Shown: piece after piece, positions 17,130-25,543 of the stretch
Numbering within the stretch: position 1 is the stretch's first letter
Layout: every line of letters begins with the position of its first letter
Origin: CAUZIR01 sp034421295
Lineage (GTDB): Bacteria; Chloroflexota; Dehalococcoidia; Lucifugimonadales; UBA2962
Length of the DNA stretch: 64,000 nucleotides
Reading direction: 5' to 3'
Assembly (NCBI GenBank): GCA_034421295.1
Contig: DAOUKM010000013.1
Location: forward strand, 110,045 to 174,044
Program-made: the position numbers and the translations under genes
Notes under the pieces: generated by a model
What the model saw: the letters and a program-made list of their open reading frames with translations, nothing else
Database searches by the model: none
What the model was told of the DNA's origin: nothing

Positions 17130-18470
17130 TTGACCAAAACTAAACACAAAGTCAGCATAGAGAGGCTCGCGTCGCTGGCCAAGCGGCGCGGTTTTGTCTT
17201 CCAGAGCAGCGAGATCTACGGCGGTCTGGGATCGACGTGGGACTACGGGCCTCTCGGCGTTGAGCTCAAGCGCAACGTGAAGGAGCTTTGGTGGCGCCGT
17301 TTCGTACTGGACCGCGACGACATGGTCGGCCTTGATTCGGCCGTTTTGATGCATCCCAGGGTATGGGAGGCGAGCGGACACGTTTCCAGCTTCACCGACC
17401 CCCTCTCAGAGTGCAGGGACTGCCACCTTAGATATCGCGCCGATCAGCTGTCCGGCGAGTCGTGTCCCGATTGTGGCGGTGGCCTTTCGGAAGCACGCCA
17501 GTTCAACCTGATGTTCAAGACGTTTCTAGGCCCCGTGGAAGACTCCGCATCCGAGGCATATCTGCGACCGGAGACGGCCCAGGGCATCTTCGTAAACTTC
17601 GATAACGTCCAGACCGCGACACGAAGGCGGCCGCCGTTCGGCATCGCCCAGGTGGGCAAGGCGTTCCGCAACGAGATAACCACGGGGAACTTCATCTTCA
17701 GGACCCGGGAGTTCGAGATGATGGAAATCGAGTTCTTCGTCCCGCCCGGCACCGACGGTTCCTGGCATGAACGCTGGGTCGAAGAGGCGCAGCGTTGGTA
17801 CGTCGGAATGGGTCTCAGGGAGTCTGCGCTTCGCGTCCGAGAGCATGAGGCAGACGAGTTGTCTCACTACTCAAAGGCCACGCACGACATCGAGTATGAA
17901 TTCCCCTGGGGATGGGGCGAACTGGCTGGGATAGCCAACCGCACGGACTACGATCTTAAGGCGCACAGCGAAGCGACCGGCCGCGAACTTTCCTACTTTG
18001 ACGATCAGCAAAAGCAGCACGTAGTTCCCTACGTCATCGAGCCATCTTTCGGCATCGACCGGGCGGTGATGGCCATCCTGGTTGACGCCTACACAGAGGA
18101 CGTGGCCCCGGACGCCAAGGGAAGGCCCGAGACCCGCGTAGTGCTCAAACTGCATCCATCGGTGGCGCCCGTAAAGGTAGCCGTGCTACCGCTCTCCAAG
18201 AAGGAGCCGGTATCAAGCCTTGCCCGGAGAGTGTTCGACTCGATCCGTTCCGCCATATCGGTAGAGGGAGTTGTCCAGTACGACGACACGCAGAGCATTG
18301 GCCGCAGGTATCGGCGCCAGGACGAGGTTGGCACGCCACTTTGCGTGACGGTCGATTTCGACTCTCTTGAAGACATGGCGGTGACGATCCGGGATCGAGA
18401 CTCAATGGGTCAGACCCGCGTGCCCATAGAGGGTCTAGACCGAGATCTAGCAGCCCGCCTGGGTCGGTAG
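17130..18470 (+). CDS. glyQS: glycyl-tRNA synthetase (dimeric, eukaryal/archaeal-like type)
   Basis: A 446-residue class II synthetase that charges tRNA-Gly. EIYGGLGSTWDYGPLG near residues 28-43 is the glycine-specific amino end. FNLMFKTFLGP, YLRPETAQGIFVNF, FGIAQVGKAFRNEIT and REFEMMEIEFF are the class II core, and VIEPSFGIDRAVMAIL is motif 3. The C-terminal anticodon-binding domain begins about residue 350 (KVAVLPLSKK). CXXC pairs near 95 and 110 bind zinc. The start is TTG; an ATG at 17107 is closed by a stop after eight codons. A TAGAAT box at 17103-17108 could be its -10. Confidence 0.95.
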   Translation: MTKTKHKVSIERLASLAKRRGFVFQSSEIYGGLGSTWDYGPLGVELKRNVKELWWRRFVLDRDDMVGLDSAVLMHPRVWEASGHVSSFTDPLSECRDCHLRYRADQLSGESCPDCGGGLSEARQFNLMFKTFLGPVEDSASEAYLRPETAQGIFVNFDNVQTATRRRPPFGIAQVGKAFRNEITTGNFIFRTREFEMMEIEFFVPPGTDGSWHERWVEEAQRWYVGMGLRESALRVREHEADELSHYSKATHDIEYEFPWGWGELAGIANRTDYDLKAHSEATGRELSYFDDQQKQHVVPYVIEPSFGIDRAVMAILVDAYTEDVAPDAKGRPETRVVLKLHPSVAPVKVAVLPLSKKEPVSSLARRVFDSIRSAISVEGVVQYDDTQSIGRRYRRQDEVGTPLCVTVDFDSLEDMAVTIRDRDSMGQTRVPIEGLDRDLAARLGR

Positions 18471-18582
18471 CCGGCCGAAATGCACCCGGTGTCACGTAGA
18501 ACTCCGATGCGGCGGGGCCTGCGGTCTCGGTGGCACGGCTAAGGGTTACGATATCGGCGAGGACGAGGCTTACCTATCCGAC

Positions 18583-18810
18583 GTGCCACTGCGCGCGGCC
18601 CTGTCGGAAGCTCACTTCATCGCCTCCATAGCTCGCGATATCAGACACGAGGCGTCCCGAGTTCGCCCTGGAGGGGAATACAATACCGGTGTCGATCCGC
18701 GGAAGGCGCTCCAGTTGTCACTGAAGGCGGCCGACGTACCCGAAGACAGGGCTGTGGTTCCGCTGGAGCATGCGTCCGGACTCATCTCGGAGGATGAACA
18801 GCTGATCTGA
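18583..18810 (+). CDS. short unrecognised open frame, possibly a gene remnant
   Basis: A GTG-initiated 75-residue frame in the 480-base space between glyQS and the TlpA-like gene. The frame stays open upstream without a start codon, to roughly 18500. The residues (LRAALSEAHFIASIARDI, then DPRKALQLSLKAADVPED) look protein-like and helical rather than random, but I recognise no family and see no ribosome-binding site. It could be the eroded end of a lost gene. Apart from this and the small palindrome at 18907-18922, I see nothing in this gap. Confidence 0.25.
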   Translation: MPLRAALSEAHFIASIARDIRHEASRVRPGGEYNTGVDPRKALQLSLKAADVPEDRAVVPLEHASGLISEDEQLI

Positions 18811-18906
18811 CTCTCAGGCGGTCGAGCACCCGTGGAGGCGGAAGGTGTGTTTAGTGTCGGATGCATCCCGGCTTGTCGCCCCTGCGTATCTACTAGGCAA
18901 GGAGTT

Positions 18907-18922
18907 CCACACAGGTGTGTGG
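18907..18922. repeat. small inverted repeat before the TlpA-like gene
   Basis: CCACACA and TGTGTGG around a central GG, ending 28 bases before the ATG at 18951. Could be an operator; no other copy was noticed. Confidence 0.35.
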
Positions 18923-18950
18923 TCTAACTTTGATTGAGAGTGAATCGCCG

Positions 18951-19511
18951 ATGCACATGACCACAAGATCGAAACGGCACGCGGCACTGAGCATTTCGAG
19001 GGCGATCGTCGCGGCGGTCCTGCTGGGAGTTCTCGTCACCATCGCATGCTCGAACGATGAAGCTCCATCCGCCGCAGGCCAGCCGGCCCCGGATTTTCAG
19101 ATAACGCTCTTTGGCAACGAGGGCCACGACAAGGGCTCTTCACTGAGCCTCTCCGACCTCGAGGGCAAGCCGGTAGTGCTCAACTTTTGGTACCCGTCCT
19201 GTCCGCCGTGCCGGCTGGAGATGCCGGACCTGGAGGCGGCGTCAATAAAGCATGCGGCAAACGGGGTGGAGTTCGTGGGTATCCAGAGCCTCGTGCTTGA
19301 CACGGTAGAGGACGGACAGCAGTTCATCGACGAGTTCGGCATCACCTATGCTGTCGGTCCCGACGCCGACGGCGAAATCCTTGTCGACTACGAGGTTTCC
19401 GGTTTCCCTACGACAATCTTCCTTAACAAGGACCACCAGGTGGTCCGCAAATGGTCGGGAATCCTGGACGCTGAGAAGCTGGACGAGCTGATAGCCGAAG
19501 CTCTGAACTAG
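18951..19511 (+). CDS. TlpA-like thioredoxin-fold lipoprotein
   Basis: A 186-residue extracytoplasmic thiol-disulfide protein. The start at 18951 (or ATG 18957) gives a basic amino end and a hydrophobic stretch AIVAAVLLGVLVTIAC, with lipobox VTIAC. The thioredoxin core has FQITLFG, then NFWYPSCPPCRLEMPDL with the redox CPPC pair, and the cis-Pro loop SGFPTTIFLNKD. This is the TlpA/ResA layout, so it probably reduces cytochrome c apoproteins or other exported thiols. The earlier in-frame start at 18915 would put 12 residues before the signal and is less likely. A CopD-like membrane protein follows, 57 bases downstream. Confidence 0.88.
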   Translation: MHMTTRSKRHAALSISRAIVAAVLLGVLVTIACSNDEAPSAAGQPAPDFQITLFGNEGHDKGSSLSLSDLEGKPVVLNFWYPSCPPCRLEMPDLEAASIKHAANGVEFVGIQSLVLDTVEDGQQFIDEFGITYAVGPDADGEILVDYEVSGFPTTIFLNKDHQVVRKWSGILDAEKLDELIAEALN

Positions 19512-19568
19512 AGGGGCCAGGGGCCGGTTGCCGGCGCCGAGCGCCTGTGCAAAGATCTGCGCCCCAAC

Positions 19569-20081
19569 ATGAGCGCTACTGACGCATTCGTCTTGGTTGT
19601 CCGGTGGCTCCACATAGTGGTCGCCGCAGCATGGATCGGCGGCTGCATATTCTTTCTCCTGATGCTGGGCCCGGCAGTCCGAAAACATAGTGACCGCTAC
19701 GGTGCCGTTGCCAGGGCAGCCGCCCAGCGGTTTCGGACCCTGGTCGATCTGTCCATCGTCGTGCTGGTTGCATCGGGGGCGATCCTGGCCTTCAACCGGC
19801 TCACCGACGATGCGACAAACGTGGCCTACGTGACCGTCTTGGCCGTCAAGGTGGCCCTGTCCGTCTGGATGTTCATTTTGGTTCAGATGGAGCGGCGGTC
19901 ATCCGCACTCATGGCCACGTACGAGACAGCAAGGCATGATGCAGGCAGGGACGGCGGACCCTTGGCGCTCGCTCGCTCGGCACTGTCTGGCTATAACGGA
20001 GTGACGGTAATCGGCATAGTCGTGTTCCTGCTCTCCGACGTGTTGAGGGTCCTTTTCGAAATCGCCTTGCGATCGGGCTAG
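19569..20081 (+). CDS. CopD-like four-helix membrane protein
   Basis: A 170-residue integral membrane protein with four hydrophobic segments near residues 7-31, 57-77, 86-104 and 146-165. RWLHIVVAAAWIGGCIFF matches the first helix of the CopD / DUF2269-type family, whose His is a candidate heme or metal ligand. No enzymatic motif. It lies just after the TlpA-like lipoprotein, and a second protein of this type (47516-48028) sits beside the DsbA-like gene. It may supply or accept electrons or metal for the exported thioredoxin-fold protein (inference). Confidence 0.65.
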   Translation: MSATDAFVLVVRWLHIVVAAAWIGGCIFFLLMLGPAVRKHSDRYGAVARAAAQRFRTLVDLSIVVLVASGAILAFNRLTDDATNVAYVTVLAVKVALSVWMFILVQMERRSSALMATYETARHDAGRDGGPLALARSALSGYNGVTVIGIVVFLLSDVLRVLFEIALRSG

Positions 20082-20141
20082 GGCCCTATAATTGCGCACC
20101 GGGCAACTCCCGGGCACGGGGACGCAACACCGCAGGGCGAC

Positions 20142-20330
20142 ATGAAAGAGGAACTGGCCGACATGCTGATCTGTCCCGTGTGCAAAGCGGAGCTATCCCT
20201 GTCCATAGGCAAGCAGGTCGATGGGGAGGTATTGACCGGAGGCCTGACGTGCCTCGCCTCTGGAATCCAGTACCCGATTGAGGACGGCATCCCCAACCTG
20301 TTGCCAAGAAAGCACCAGGATCCCCAGTAG
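20142..20330 (+). CDS. Trm112-like zinc-ribbon protein
   Basis: A 62-residue protein of the Trm112/YcaR family: MLICPVCKAELSL at residues 7-19 with a CPVC pair, then YPIEDGIPNLLP at the end, the standard family closing. Only one Cys pair plus a single later Cys (LTCLASG) is present, so the zinc site is incomplete, as in many bacterial members. Eukaryotic and archaeal Trm112 activates methyltransferases that act on tRNA and release factors. Bacterial homologues are little studied. A perfect TATAAT lies at 20087-20092, about 50 bases before the ATG, but without a good -35. Confidence 0.85.
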   Translation: MKEELADMLICPVCKAELSLSIGKQVDGEVLTGGLTCLASGIQYPIEDGIPNLLPRKHQDPQ

Positions 20331-20376
20331 CTGGACCTGGGCCTACGACGCGGAGATGGAGCCTAAAGGGCTTGTG

Positions 20377-20877
20377 TCAATCGCGCAACGTTAAGGCCCT
20401 GCCGACACCGAGAGGACGTGGCAGGCGGTCGAGCATCTGTTGTGCTGACAGACCCGACACCGGGTCGAGCACGTTGGGAGCTATCTCGACCAGGGGCACC
20501 AGCACGAACGCCCGTTCGTGCATGCGCGGGTGCGGTACGATCAGCCCCGGCTCGTCCACTATCAGGTCGTCGTAGAGGAGCAAATCGAGGTCCAGCGTCC
20601 GCGGACCGCCCCTGACTGATCGGACCCGGCCCTGCGCAGATTCCGTGGCCAGCATCGCCCCGAGGAGGTCGCCGGGGCTGAGATTCGTCTCTATCCGGCA
20701 GGCCGCATTGAGAAAGGACGGTTGGTCCACAATGCCGACAGGGTTGGTTTCGTATGCCAGGGAGGTGCACGTCGGGCCGGCCCGTCTCTCGATCTCCTCA
20801 AGGCCAGCTCTCAGGTTTGCGAGACGGTCACCCAGGTTGGATCCCAGTCCCAGATATGCCCGGTGAGCCCCTGCCAT
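20377..20877 (-). CDS. folK: HPPK, 6-hydroxymethyl-dihydropterin pyrophosphokinase
   Basis: Transfers pyrophosphate from ATP to 6-hydroxymethyl-7,8-dihydropterin in folate synthesis. From the ATG at 20877 it has 166 residues: YLGLGSNLGDRLANL at 8-22, YETNPVGIVDQPSFLNA (pterin loop), RGGPRTLDLDLLLYDD with the two magnesium aspartates, and PHPRMHERAFVLVPL. A start 30 codons earlier would overlap folP and adds a non-homologous tail, so I prefer 20877. It lies directly downstream of folP, the natural next step in the same pathway. Confidence 0.94.
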   Translation of the reverse strand: MAGAHRAYLGLGSNLGDRLANLRAGLEEIERRAGPTCTSLAYETNPVGIVDQPSFLNAACRIETNLSPGDLLGAMLATESAQGRVRSVRGGPRTLDLDLLLYDDLIVDEPGLIVPHPRMHERAFVLVPLVEIAPNVLDPVSGLSAQQMLDRLPRPLGVGRALTLRD

Positions 20878-20935
20878 CCTTCCAGCCGCCAATCTGTTAT
20901 TTCCTTCAGGCCACGAGCGATAGCCGGCCGGCGGC

Positions 20936-21805
20936 CTACCGGGAGCACCAACCCCTGATGACAGCATCGCTCATGCGGGCGACCCGCACCATCTCGCGCA
21001 CGTCGTGAACTCGCACGATGTCGACTCCCGCTGCAATCGATAGGGCGACCGTCGCCGAGGTCCCCTCGATCCTCTGATCGGCGGGCAGACCGAGCACCCT
21101 ACCGATCGTGGACTTACGGGAGGTGCCGACCAAAACCGGAGCCCGCAGCGTCTGGAGTTCATCCAGGCGCCCGAGCAAATCGAGGTTTTGCCGAGCCGTC
21201 TTCCCGAACCCCACTCCGGGGTCAAGAATTATCTTCTCGCGCGCGACACCGGAACTGATCGCCCAATCGCGAAGCTCCCCGAGACGCTTGATCACGTCAG
21301 GGACGAGATCGTGGTACCGGGCGTGATCCTGATTGTGCATAAGCACCACCGCGACTCCCGTCTCTACAACGACCCGGATCATCTGCGGGTCTCGCTGCAG
21401 CGCCCAGACGTCGTTGACCAGCGAGGCTCCGGCCTGGACGGCTGCCCGCGCCACGGATGCCTTGTACGTATCGACCGAGACCGGTATATCGACGGCGCGG
21501 GCTATCGCCTCAATCGCCGGCACTACCCGCTCCAGCTCCTCTGCCTCCGAGGTGGGAGCGGCGTCGGCGTATGTCAGAGCAGGCCTCGTCGACTCCCCTC
21601 CTACGTCGACGATGTCACAACCCCATTCGGAAAATGACCTGGCCATTTCAACGGCGCGGCCAACATTGCTGGCTATGCCATCGCCCGAGAATGAATCTGT
21701 GGTGGCGTTGATCACGCCCATTACAAACGTCTTACTGCCCCACTCGAAGGCGCGACCTCCAATCGGCGTGGGCTGTTTGGCTGTTGGCTTCGGGAGTATA
21801 GACAC
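20936..21805 (-). CDS. folP: dihydropteroate synthase
   Basis: Joins the pterin pyrophosphate made by FolK to p-aminobenzoate; the target of sulfonamides. The barrel shows FVMGVINATTDSFSGDG, CDIVDVGGESTRPA, VSVDTYKASVA, GASLVNDVWAL, VVLMHNQDHARY, IILDPGVGFGKT and VLVGTSRKSTIGRVLG, all canonical. I chose GTG at 21805 (289 residues), 29 residues before MGVINAT. The ATG at 21928 would add 41 residues unlike the family and leave two bases before the divergent carboxyltransferase gene. Start choice is uncertain; identity is not. folK follows after 58 bases. Confidence 0.94.
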   Translation of the reverse strand: MSILPKPTAKQPTPIGGRAFEWGSKTFVMGVINATTDSFSGDGIASNVGRAVEMARSFSEWGCDIVDVGGESTRPALTYADAAPTSEAEELERVVPAIEAIARAVDIPVSVDTYKASVARAAVQAGASLVNDVWALQRDPQMIRVVVETGVAVVLMHNQDHARYHDLVPDVIKRLGELRDWAISSGVAREKIILDPGVGFGKTARQNLDLLGRLDELQTLRAPVLVGTSRKSTIGRVLGLPADQRIEGTSATVALSIAAGVDIVRVHDVREMVRVARMSDAVIRGWCSR

Positions 21806-21930
21806 GCTGAAAACGCTGCGGGTGGCGGCGGAATACGCTGACCCTTCCAAGCGTCTGTAAACTTGCGGAAAGGTCGGATATTTGCTAGCTTTCAGGGGAT
21901 TATTCCACGTGTAGCAGGACTCGTTCAAAC

Positions 21931-23496
21931 ATGGTCGTCCGCCGACACCGGGATAGGAAGCTGGACGAGCTCCAGGACCTGCGCAAGCGGGCCCAAGAAG
22001 GTGGGGGACCCGAGAGGATCGATGCCCAGCACAGGCGGGGCAAACTCACCGCTAGAGAGCGCATCGACCTGTTCCTAGACGAGGGCTCCTTCCAGGAGCT
22101 TGACCCCTTCGTAACTCACAGGGCAACTGACTTCGGCCTCGCCGATAAACGTTACCTTGGCGATGCCGTTGTAACAGGCTACGGCAAGGTCCACGGGCGC
22201 CTCACCTTCCTGTACTCGCAGGACTTCACCGTGCTCGGTGGCTCACTCTCGGAGGTGGTCGCCCAGAAGATATGCAAGGTCATGGACCTCGCATTGGGAA
22301 GCGGCGCGCCGGTCGTAGGATTGATCGACTCCGGCGGAGCGCGCATTCAGGAGGGGGTCGACAGCCTGGCCGGCTACGGGGATATCTTCCTGCGCAATAC
22401 ACGCTCCTCGGGGGTGATACCGCAGATATCCGTCATACTCGGCCCGGCCGCCGGGGGAGCGACCTACTCCCCTGCCCTGACTGATTTCATATTCATGGTC
22501 AGCGGCGTCGGGCAGATGTACATAACGGGCCCCGACGTGATCAAGGCGGTGACCGGTGAAGAGGTCTCGCACGAGGAGCTGGGGGGAGCCCACAGCCACT
22601 CTTCAAGAAGTGGAGTGGCTCACTTCAGCGTTTCGACAGAACAGGAGTGTCTGCAGCAGGTGCGCAGACTCATTGCGTATCTGCCGTCCAACAACTCTGA
22701 GGAGCCACCCCTGATAGCCGCCCCGGGCGGCGATTCAGACGAGCCGGACCCGGAACTGGAACGGATCATACCGGAGGACGCCAACCTTCCGTACGACGTG
22801 CTCGAGATCATCGGCAGGGTCGCAGACAACGGCGATTTCATGGAGGTGCATCACCTGTGGGCTCGAAACGTCGTGGTCGGATTTGCCCGTCTCGCCGGCA
22901 GACCCGTGGGTATGGTCGCTCAGCAGCCGCAGAACCTGGCCGGCGTCCTGGACATAAACGCCTCCACGAAGGCAGCACGGTTCGTGCGCTTCTGTGACGC
23001 ATTCAACATACCCGTGGTGACCTTCATCGACGTTCCGGGGTTCATGCCGGGTACGGCACAGGAATACGGGGGCATAATCAGGCACGGAGCAAAGCTCATA
23101 TACGCGTACGCGGAGGCCACGGTGCCGAAGGTGAGCGTCCTGCTGCGAAAGGCTTACGGTGGCGCATTCATAGTGATGAGTTCGAAGATGCTCAAGGGCG
23201 ATATCAACTACGCGTGGCCCACCGGCGAGGTTGCAGTGATGGGCGCGGAGGGTGCCGTAAACGTTGTTCACAGAGCCGAGTTAAGGGCGGCGGCGGACCC
23301 GGCCGCCGTCCGCGCCCAGCGGATCGATGAATACCGGGAACGGTTGATGAATCCGTACGTGGCCGCAGGCCGGGGTCTCATCGACGATGTGATTGAGCCA
23401 GCCCTTACGAGGCCCAAGCTCATAAGCGCCCTGGAAATGCTCTCCAACAAACGTGAGGTGCTTCCTCCCAAGAAACACGGGAGCATCCCGCTTTGA
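21931..23496 (+). CDS. acyl-CoA carboxyltransferase, PccB / MmdA / 12S-transcarboxylase type
   Basis: A 521-residue carboxyltransferase with two crotonase-like halves. The amino end KLDELQDLRKRAQEGG, then HRRGKLTARERIDLFLDEGS is typical. GAPVVGLIDSGGARIQEGV and SVILGPAAGGATYSPALTDF bind the acyl-CoA side. VVTFIDVPGFMPGTAQEYGG and AYGGAFIVMSSKMLKGD in the second half bind the biotin side. The family moves CO2 between carboxybiotin and propionyl- or methylmalonyl-CoA. The same fold serves propionyl-CoA carboxylase, methylmalonyl-CoA decarboxylase and transcarboxylase 12S. No biotin carboxylase is next to it. A small linker gene and a 5S-type carboxyltransferase follow without a gap. Confidence 0.92.
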   Translation: MVVRRHRDRKLDELQDLRKRAQEGGGPERIDAQHRRGKLTARERIDLFLDEGSFQELDPFVTHRATDFGLADKRYLGDAVVTGYGKVHGRLTFLYSQDFTVLGGSLSEVVAQKICKVMDLALGSGAPVVGLIDSGGARIQEGVDSLAGYGDIFLRNTRSSGVIPQISVILGPAAGGATYSPALTDFIFMVSGVGQMYITGPDVIKAVTGEEVSHEELGGAHSHSSRSGVAHFSVSTEQECLQQVRRLIAYLPSNNSEEPPLIAAPGGDSDEPDPELERIIPEDANLPYDVLEIIGRVADNGDFMEVHHLWARNVVVGFARLAGRPVGMVAQQPQNLAGVLDINASTKAARFVRFCDAFNIPVVTFIDVPGFMPGTAQEYGGIIRHGAKLIYAYAEATVPKVSVLLRKAYGGAFIVMSSKMLKGDINYAWPTGEVAVMGAEGAVNVVHRAELRAAADPAAVRAQRIDEYRERLMNPYVAAGRGLIDDVIEPALTRPKLISALEMLSNKREVLPPKKHGSIPL

Positions 23497-23759
23497 ATCC
23501 GGAGCAGGCGGATCCGTCGGCTCGCAAGAGAGCCGCAATCACCGCCGCGGTTGCTATGTTCCTTCAGTCGCCTGATGTGCTCGAGGACCGGTCCCCGGAG
23601 CCAGACGAAGTCATCACCAGGACCGACAGCTTGGAGGCCATACCCAGGATCAATCGGGCCACCCCCCTCAGTTCATGGAAGAACATGGCCTGGCAGAGCA
23701 TGAGAGGCAGTGCTCCGGGTTACACCGCAACGGCGAGAGGTGCATGGCGGACCCGGTAA
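23493..23759 (+). CDS. small carboxylase-associated protein (OadG/AccE-like)
   Basis: An 88-residue frame starting at TTG inside the stop of the preceding gene (TTGA overlap) and ending 16 bases inside the next. KRAAITAAVAMFLQSP near residues 12-27 is a moderately hydrophobic helix, and INRATPLSSWKNMAWQSMR near 53-71 recalls the S-x-W-x-x-A segment of the gamma subunits of decarboxylase pumps. Such small genes often sit between carboxyltransferase genes and may assemble the complex. Assignment rests on position and this weak likeness. No clear transmembrane pump subunit is present. Confidence 0.55.
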   Translation: MNPEQADPSARKRAAITAAVAMFLQSPDVLEDRSPEPDEVITRTDSLEAIPRINRATPLSSWKNMAWQSMRGSAPGYTATARGAWRTR

Positions 23760-25525
23760 GGATCACCGACACGACCTTTCGCGACGCACACCAGAGCCTG
23801 CTGGCGACGCGGATACGCACCGAGGACCTGATTCCGCTTGCGGCGGACATGGATGCCGTCGGCTTCCACTCTATGGAGGTCTGGGGCGGGGCAACCTTCG
23901 ATGTCGCAACCCGTTTTCTCGGCGAGGATCCCTGGGAGCGGCTGCGCACCTTCAAGAGGCTAGTCCCCAACACGCCGCTGCAGATGTTGCTGCGCGGCCA
24001 GTCCCTGGTGGGTTACCGAAGCTACCCAGACGATGTCGTGAGGGCGTTCGTCCACCGCTCGGCGGAGAACGGCGTCGATATTTTCCGGGTCTTCGATGCA
24101 CTCAACGACGAATGGAACCTGACCGCCGCCGCCGACGCCGTCAGAAGTGAGGGGCGACACCTTCAGATGACCATCTGCTACTCGGTGACCGAGGCCAGGA
24201 TGGGAGGTCCCATCTACAACCTGGACTACTACGTGGGCAAGGCGAAGCGGTTCGAGGACCTGGGCGCCCACAGTATCGGCATCAAGGACATGGCCGGCCT
24301 CCTCGCCCCGTACGACGCATATGAGCTGGTGGCCGCCCTGAAGTCGGAAGTGGCCGTTCCGGTGCAGCTGCACACCCACTACACCTCGGGCATGGCTTCA
24401 ATGACGGTCCTCAAGGCCATTGAAGCCGGTGCCGACGCGGTTGACACGTGCCTTTCTCCCCTTGCACTGCGCACCTCGCAGCCGGCGATCGAACCGCTCC
24501 TGGTGACAATGATGGGTTCTTCACGTGATCCGGGCCTTGACTTGGACCGACTCCTGGTCCTATCGGACAGGCTGGAAGCCATGCTGCCCAGGTACGCCGA
24601 GCTGCTAAAGACCCCGAGGACGGCGGTGATCGACGCCAAGGTGCTCAGCCACCAGATTCCCGGCGGAATGACCTCCAACTTGATCTCCCAACTGCGAGAG
24701 GCCGATGCGATCGAGCGTCTGGACGAGGTCCTGGCGGAGGTCGCTAGGACGCGGGCAGATCTCGGGTACCCACCCCTGGTGACGCCGATGAGCCAGATGG
24801 TGGGGTCACAGGCCGTTAGCAACGTGCTGTTCGGCCGGTACAGGATGGTATCGCAGACGGTGCGCGACTACGTTGTCGGTATGTACGGCAGGCCCGTCTC
24901 GCAGGTGGATCCGCAGGTCAGGGATACGGTGCTCGAGCAGGCAGGAGGTGGAGCAGAGCCCCCGTCCGGACGCCCGGCGGACGTCATCGAACCAGAGCTT
25001 GAAGCGGCCCGTGAGGCGGTCGCCGAAATCACGGCAGAAGAAGACGACGTCCTGACCTACGCCCTTTACCCCACAACCGGACTCCGGTTCCTGCGCATCA
25101 AGCACGGGCTTGACCCCGTGCCCGAGGAGATGCGGCCGAGCCAGGATTCGTCAGGAGCAGGCGATGCCGCGGCTAGCCCCGGCACCATTGATCGAAGCCC
25201 CGGGGCCAGAGCGTTTGACGTCTACGTAGACGGCGAGCGGTTCTTCGTCGAGGTTGACCCACGTGGTGGGGAGCCGGTCCTCGTGGAGCCGGGACGAGGC
25301 GGACGGGATACCCTGCTGTCCGCCCCCATGCCGGGCCTGGTCCTCAGACACCTGGTCAGCGAGGGTCAGGCGGTGGAAGAAGGTGAGCAGGTGCTGGTAA
25401 TGGAGGCGATGAAGATGGAGAACTCGCTACCCTCCCCGATCGCCGGTACCATCAGGTCGCTGCCGGTCGGGGCAGGTACGAGGGTTGAAAAGGGCGTGAC
25501 GCTGGCGGTCATCGCACCCCACTAG
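23744..25525 (+). CDS. pyruvate/oxaloacetate carboxyltransferase (5S type) with fused biotinyl domain
   Basis: A 593-residue protein from the ATG at 23744. Residues 1-470 form the barrel and conserved carboxyltransferase domain that handles pyruvate/oxaloacetate: ITDTTFRDAHQSLLATR at 7-23, SMEVWGGATFDV, QMLLRGQSLVGYRSYPDD, FRVFDALND, GIKDMAGLLAPYDA with the carbamylated-Lys region, and LHTHYTSGMASM. After a Pro/Ala-rich linker, the end (about 520-593) is a biotinyl domain with VMEAMKMEN, Lys557 being biotinylated. Thus 5S and 1.3S functions of transcarboxylase are on one chain. With the 12S-type gene upstream it could swap CO2 between methylmalonyl-CoA and pyruvate. It could also be subunit B of pyruvate carboxylase if a biotin carboxylase exists elsewhere. 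Confidence 0.92.
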   Translation: MADPVRITDTTFRDAHQSLLATRIRTEDLIPLAADMDAVGFHSMEVWGGATFDVATRFLGEDPWERLRTFKRLVPNTPLQMLLRGQSLVGYRSYPDDVVRAFVHRSAENGVDIFRVFDALNDEWNLTAAADAVRSEGRHLQMTICYSVTEARMGGPIYNLDYYVGKAKRFEDLGAHSIGIKDMAGLLAPYDAYELVAALKSEVAVPVQLHTHYTSGMASMTVLKAIEAGADAVDTCLSPLALRTSQPAIEPLLVTMMGSSRDPGLDLDRLLVLSDRLEAMLPRYAELLKTPRTAVIDAKVLSHQIPGGMTSNLISQLREADAIERLDEVLAEVARTRADLGYPPLVTPMSQMVGSQAVSNVLFGRYRMVSQTVRDYVVGMYGRPVSQVDPQVRDTVLEQAGGGAEPPSGRPADVIEPELEAAREAVAEITAEEDDVLTYALYPTTGLRFLRIKHGLDPVPEEMRPSQDSSGAGDAAASPGTIDRSPGARAFDVYVDGERFFVEVDPRGGEPVLVEPGRGGRDTLLSAPMPGLVLRHLVSEGQAVEEGEQVLVMEAMKMENSLPSPIAGTIRSLPVGAGTRVEKGVTLAVIAPH

Positions 25526-25543
25526 AGAAAAGGAGTCGAGCAT

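Noticed and set aside
20505..20522. GAACGCCCGTTC, a LexA-box-like palindrome
   Set aside because: It lies inside folK in codons for the conserved HERAFV segment and is not near a promoter.
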